The notes under the pieces: generated by a model
Databases searched by the model: none
Told to the model about the DNA's origin: nothing
What the model saw: only the letters and a program-made list of their open reading frames with translations
Shown here: piece by piece, positions 32,049 through 35,763 of the stretch
How positions within the stretch are numbered: position 1 is the stretch's first letter
Layout of the letters: the number at the start of each line of letters is the position of its first letter
Position numbers and translations under genes: made by a program
Source: Bordetella parapertussis
Lineage (GTDB): Bacteria > Pseudomonadota > Gammaproteobacteria > Burkholderiales > SG8-39
DNA length: 35,763 nt
Reading direction: 5' to 3'
Assembly: GCA_945897475.1 (NCBI GenBank)
Contig: CAMDFL010000028.1
Span: 1-35,763 of the forward strand

Positions 32049-33722
32049 ATGTCACAGCAAAAAATAACCGTCGGTGAATTGGTGGCGAGATTTCTCGAGC
32101 ACTGCGGCGCTCGCAGCGCCTTTGGTGTCATCTCGATCCACAACATGCCTATCCTGGATGCCTTCGGGCGGCGCGCCGCTGCGATGATTCCCGGGGCCAT
32201 CCGTTTCGTCCCGGCGCGCAGTGAATCCGGCGCTGTCAACATGGCCGATGCCAACGCGCGCGTCTCGGGCGGCATCGGTGTTGCGGTGACCAGCACCGGT
32301 ACCGGGGCGGGCAATGCCTGCGGCGCGCTGATCGAGGCGCTTACCGCCGGGGTTCCGGTGATCCATCTCACCGGGCAGATCGAACTGCCTTACCTTGATC
32401 GCGATCTTGGCTACATTCATGAAGCGCGCAGCCAACCGGAAATGCTGGCATCGGTATCCAAAGCCTTCTATCGAATCTGGAGCGCCGAGACGGCCTTGGG
32501 GACGATGCGCGAGGCGGTGCGCACCGCTCTGACGGCGCCCGCCGGGCCGGTGAGCATTGAGATTCCGATTGACGTGCAGGGCGCGCTGGTCGATCTTCCC
32601 GAGGATCTCTCGCCTTTGCCGGTAGCCGCGGCACAGCCCAATGAGGCGTCGCTGGATTTACTGGCGCAAAAGCTTGCCGGCGCAAAACGACCGCTGCTAT
32701 GGGTGGGCGGCGGCGCGCGCGGCGCGCGGGAGGCGGTCCTCGGTCTGGCCGAAATGGGAATCGCCGTGATTTCCAGCGTACAGGGGCGCGGTGTGTTGCC
32801 CGAGGACCACCCTATGTCGCTGGGCGCCTTGCACATGTCGGGCGAGTCGGAGTATTTCTATTCAAGCTGCGACGCGATACTCGTTGCCGGTTCGCGCCTT
32901 AGATCCAACGAGACTTTGAAATACAAATTGAAGCTGCCGCGACCGCTGTATCGCATCGACGTAGATCCGCGCCAGGAAGGCCGCGCCTATCCAGCGGATT
33001 TCTTCATCGGCGCTGATGCTTCGCTGGCACTTGTGGGTCTTGCTGCGCGCTTGAAGGGGCGCATCAAACCCGATCCTGCATTCGCCGGCCATGTTCGTGC
33101 GACGCGCAAGGCGCTGGAGCAGGAAGTGCGCAATGGCCTCGGTCCCTACGAGAAGTTGCTCGATGGGCTGGCCGAGCAGCGCGACTACGTATGGGTGCGC
33201 GACATCACCCTGTCCAACAGCATCTGGGGCAACCGCATGATGCATATCGGCGATCCGCGCCACGCGGTGCATGCCACCGGCGGCGGCATCGGCCAGGGTA
33301 TTCAGCAGGCGCTGGGCGCTGCGCTGGCGGCCCCCGATCGCAAGGTGCTGTGCATGACAGGAGATGGCGGCCTGCAACTCAATATCGGCGAGCTGGCGAC
33401 GCTGGTGCAGGAGCGCGCCAATGTTTTGATTATTCTAATGAACGACAGCGGCTATGGCGTGATACGCAATATTCAGGACGCGCATTTTGGCGCGCGCCAT
33501 TATTTTGTCGATCTGCACACGCCGGATTTTGCGGGGCTGGCGCGTTCGATCAAGTTGCCGCATTCGCGTGTTACCGATCTGGGCAGGTTGCAGGCGTCGT
33601 TGGCCGAATTCATACCATTAAAGGGACCGGCGATGATTGAAATCGATATGCTTAAAGTCGGCCCCTTCGCCGCTGCCTACGCCGGGCCGCCCGACGGAAA
33701 GGCGGAAAAGGTCAATGTCTGA
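32049..33722 (+). CDS. ThDP-dependent enzyme, acetolactate-synthase-like
   Basis: 557 residues with the three ThDP-enzyme domains. Pyrimidine domain: ARSESGAVNMADANAR with the activating Glu59. Central domain: LLWVGGGARGAREAV. ThDP-Mg domain: GDGGLQLNIGELATL with the metal-binding GDG at 438-440 and Asn465-Asp466 27 residues on. Relatives are acetolactate synthase, benzoylformate and sulfopyruvate decarboxylases, and 3D-(3,5/4)-trihydroxycyclohexanedione hydrolase. It likely decarboxylates or cleaves a 2-oxo acid from the pathway. GGAAGG site upstream. Its end overlaps the next gene by 8 bp. Confidence 0.9.
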   Translation: MSQQKITVGELVARFLEHCGARSAFGVISIHNMPILDAFGRRAAAMIPGAIRFVPARSESGAVNMADANARVSGGIGVAVTSTGTGAGNACGALIEALTAGVPVIHLTGQIELPYLDRDLGYIHEARSQPEMLASVSKAFYRIWSAETALGTMREAVRTALTAPAGPVSIEIPIDVQGALVDLPEDLSPLPVAAAQPNEASLDLLAQKLAGAKRPLLWVGGGARGAREAVLGLAEMGIAVISSVQGRGVLPEDHPMSLGALHMSGESEYFYSSCDAILVAGSRLRSNETLKYKLKLPRPLYRIDVDPRQEGRAYPADFFIGADASLALVGLAARLKGRIKPDPAFAGHVRATRKALEQEVRNGLGPYEKLLDGLAEQRDYVWVRDITLSNSIWGNRMMHIGDPRHAVHATGGGIGQGIQQALGAALAAPDRKVLCMTGDGGLQLNIGELATLVQERANVLIILMNDSGYGVIRNIQDAHFGARHYFVDLHTPDFAGLARSIKLPHSRVTDLGRLQASLAEFIPLKGPAMIEIDMLKVGPFAAAYAGPPDGKAEKVNV

Positions 33723-34539
33723 GATGCGAGTGCTTCTCATCGGTTATGGCGCTATCGCGAAGACGGTTGCCGATGCCATCGCAGGTGACACGCAATTGCA
33801 GATCGTCGCGATACTTGTCAAGAAGCATAAGCGTGAGGTGCTGCGCGCCGAATTAGATCGCTCTGACACTTTATTGGGCGATGTGGTGCACGTGCTGGAA
33901 TCGGTTGATGAGCTTGTCGTTCCCATTGACTGCGCGCTCGAATGCGCCGGACACATGGGCGTCACCGAGCACGCGCCTGCCTTGTTGAGAAGAGGGATCG
34001 ATGTGATCGTAACATCGGTTGGTTCGCTGGCGACGCCAGGCCTCGCCGAATTGCTGGAAGCCGCGGCGCGCGAAGGCGGCTCGCAAATCACCCTGGTTCC
34101 TGGCGCCGTGGCGGGCATTGATGCACTCGCCGCGGCCAAGCCCTTTGGTCTGGACAGTGTTGTCTATACCGGGCGCAAACCGCCATTGAGTTGGCTCGAT
34201 ACCCCCGCGGAGAAAATTGCCGACATGCATTCGCTCAAGTCGGCGTTGACCCTGTTCGAGGGTTCCGCGCGCGAGGCCGCGAGGCTTTATCCCAAGAACG
34301 CCAATGTCGCTGCCACCATCGCGCTTGCCGGCATCGGCATGGACGCGACGCGGGTGCGCCTCATCGCCGATCCGGCGGTGCAGCGCAATGTGCACACTCT
34401 TCATGCCGAAGGGAACTTCGGTGAACTGGACATGACAATCGCCGGCAATCCCTTGGCGGACAATCCCAAAACCTCGGCCTTGGCCGCCTATTCCGCGCTG
34501 CGTGCTCTGCGTAATTGCGCTGCGACGCTTGTCATTTAA
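33715..34539 (+). CDS. Aspartate-dehydrogenase-like (NadX-type) oxidoreductase
   Basis: 274 residues. N-terminal NAD(P) domain: RVLLIGYGAIAKTVAD. C-terminal domain shows family marks: YTGRKPPLSWLDTPAE, LYPKNANVAATIALAGIGMDATRVRLIADP and VHTLHAEGNFGELDMTIAGNPLADNPKTS. NadX oxidises L-aspartate to iminoaspartate. Genomic place beside ThDP and SDR genes suggests a catabolic amine/imine substrate rather than NAD synthesis; that is inference. ATG 33715 overlaps the ThDP stop by 8 bp; ATG 33724 is an alternative. No terminator is evident in the 79 bp that follow. Confidence 0.88.
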   Translation: MSEMRVLLIGYGAIAKTVADAIAGDTQLQIVAILVKKHKREVLRAELDRSDTLLGDVVHVLESVDELVVPIDCALECAGHMGVTEHAPALLRRGIDVIVTSVGSLATPGLAELLEAAAREGGSQITLVPGAVAGIDALAAAKPFGLDSVVYTGRKPPLSWLDTPAEKIADMHSLKSALTLFEGSAREAARLYPKNANVAATIALAGIGMDATRVRLIADPAVQRNVHTLHAEGNFGELDMTIAGNPLADNPKTSALAAYSALRALRNCAATLVI

Positions 34540-34618
34540 GCGAGGAAATATGGTTTCTTTCTGGTTTCTTCGCAGGCACGGAAAATTAAGCAAATAACCG
34601 CAGTTCAATTTGCCTTGG

Positions 34619-35763
34619 TCAGCGGAGATCTGGCGGGCGCGCAGGCGCGGGTGATTGCGGCGTTGTGCGCCGCCGGCTGAGACCGAAGCTCAATGCCGCC
34701 GCGATGGCCGACACCGCGAACATGATGAGGAAGGCATCATCGTAGTGACCGGTGACGTCGAACATTCTGGCCCCCATATAGGCGCCGATGCCGCCGCAAA
34801 TGTGATGCACCATGGTAATCAGGCCGGTTAGCGCGCCAAGATTCCTGGTGCCGAAGGCGTCGCGCACGAACACTACCGTCAATGGCGCCGTGACCAGAAA
34901 CGTCAGTCCGAACACCAGGGCGAAAACGGCGACCGACACCGGCGACTGATCGACTAAGACCAGCGCAAACACACAGGCCCTGGCCACAAAGCACAAGGCT
35001 GCCGGCCACACCGGGCCGCTGCGGTCGCTGTAATACCCCGCAACAAGGACGCCCAGAAGCCCGGTCGCGCCCATCAGCGCCAGCAGATTGCCGGCATGCA
35101 AGGTGCTGAGTCCCCGGTCCTGGGCGAAGGCGACCACGTGCGTCGTTACGAAAAAATCGCCGAAGCCGCAGACGGCGTAGACGAGCAGAAGCAACCAGAA
35201 CTGCCGTGTACGCGCCGCCTCCGCCACGGACATGCCGCTCGTCGGTGGCAGGGCAGCGCGGGTTTTTGCATCGGCCTCGCCGGGGATCGCCGCGAGCAGG
35301 AGCGGCAGCAGCAGCAGATAGAGGACACCCATCCATACGAACACCGAACGCCATCCGATGGTGACGAGCACCGCCGCAAGCACGGCAATCATCACCAATT
35401 GCCCAACGCTCATCCCGGAGGAGGCGATGGCATTGACGAATCCGATACGCCCCGGAAACACTCGCGCCACCATCACGCCGACCGAAGACATCGATGCCAC
35501 CCCATTGCCGATGGCAAAGAAAATGCCATAAATGACAAGTGCGTGCCAGGGCGCGGTCACCAGGCTCATCATCCCGATCGCGACACCGCTCGCCGCGAGT
35601 CCCCCGCCAAGTAGCCAGCGCAAACTCATGCGATCGGCAAGCATACCGGCCGCGAGCATGGCCGCGGCCGATACGATCTGGAACACCGCCACCGCCGCGC
35701 CGAGCTGGCTGCGCTCCCAACCGAATTCCTCGACCATGGGTTTGAGAGTCAGGCCGATGGCGA
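34619..35763 (-). CDS. MFS transporter, N-terminus beyond the window
   Basis: At least 381 residues; the frame is still open at the right edge, where it reads GLTLKPMVEEFGWERS, the end of the first loop region in MFS proteins, so roughly the first 30-50 residues are missing. About eleven hydrophobic segments follow. The loop MLADRMSLRWLLGGG after segment two matches the MFS motif DRxxRR/G in weakened form. It resembles monocarboxylate or oxalate/formate-type MFS carriers. It is convergent with the aspartate-dehydrogenase-like gene, and may serve the same pathway or be unrelated. Confidence 0.85.
   Translation of the reverse strand, partial: AIGLTLKPMVEEFGWERSQLGAAVAVFQIVSAAAMLAAGMLADRMSLRWLLGGGLAASGVAIGMMSLVTAPWHALVIYGIFFAIGNGVASMSSVGVMVARVFPGRIGFVNAIASSGMSVGQLVMIAVLAAVLVTIGWRSVFVWMGVLYLLLLPLLLAAIPGEADAKTRAALPPTSGMSVAEAARTRQFWLLLLVYAVCGFGDFFVTTHVVAFAQDRGLSTLHAGNLLALMGATGLLGVLVAGYYSDRSGPVWPAALCFVARACVFALVLVDQSPVSVAVFALVFGLTFLVTAPLTVVFVRDAFGTRNLGALTGLITMVHHICGGIGAYMGARMFDVTGHYDDAFLIMFAVSAIAAALSFGLSRRRTTPQSPAPARPPDLR

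Noticed and set aside
34737..35720. 327-codon frame in a second reading frame over the MFS gene
   Set aside because: Arg/Gly-rich translation with no membrane segments; the other frame gives a normal MFS protein.
1..35763. CRISPR array, prophage, integrative element or insertion sequence
   Set aside because: No regularly spaced repeats, integrase, transposase, terminal inverted repeats or tRNA were seen; the tandem repeats found lack spacers.

Overview
The window looks like a betaproteobacterial chromosome segment, most likely Burkholderiales. The evidence is moderately high GC, strong Shine-Dalgarno sites, six separate traces of orphan Bug/TctC-type periplasmic binding proteins, and many catabolic oxidoreductases typical of that order. 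I see no rRNA, tRNA, integrase, transposase, insertion sequence or CRISPR array. Genus-level assignment is not possible from sequence reading alone.

Layout. 1-740: a decayed left edge, with the end of an unidentified + strand frame, the N-terminal stump of a Bug protein and the C-terminal half of an HpcH/HpaI aldolase. 859-6406: a + strand catabolic run of Gfo/Idh/MocA oxidoreductase, LigB-like extradiol dioxygenase, GMC oxidoreductase, VOC protein and MetE-C-like methyltransferase. 6574-8015: housekeeping-like pair (DEDDy 3'-5' exonuclease and LOG family protein). 8012-8700: a repeat-rich secreted hypothetical protein and the last 30 codons of another Bug gene. 8862-10722: a YVTN beta-propeller and a ModA-like binding protein, both without export signals. 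10871-14290: MaoC-like hydratase, VOC protein, ACMSD-type amidohydrolase and a DUF1415 protein. 14408-17966: fumarylpyruvate hydrolase-like FAH protein followed by three Bug genes, the middle one destroyed by an internal deletion. 18026-22480: MDR-type reductase, TauD/TfdA dioxygenase, another Bug protein and a frameshifted amidohydrolase.

22506-34539 is the most coherent part. Two transcription units diverge from about 26.2 kb. The leftward one holds a NicC-like FAD monooxygenase, a small HTH-like protein, a Rieske oxygenase, a RidA protein, a conserved 123-residue hypothetical and a probable 55-residue ORF, ending at a near-perfect terminator. The rightward one holds a NitT/TauT-type ABC importer (ATPase, binding protein, permease), SDR, cupin, alpha/beta hydrolase, IclR regulator, ThDP enzyme and aspartate-dehydrogenase-like protein, several of them overlapping. 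I infer an import-and-degrade system, perhaps for a nitrogen-containing aromatic or heterocycle, controlled by IclR; the substrate is not shown by the sequence. An MFS transporter runs off the right edge.

Two genome-level themes stand out. Genes in several stages of decay are common (two Bug stumps, one Bug internal deletion, one truncated aldolase, one double-frameshift amidohydrolase). Five short tandem duplications of 13-76 bp sit at or just after stop codons, suggesting active slippage or unequal recombination in non-coding DNA.
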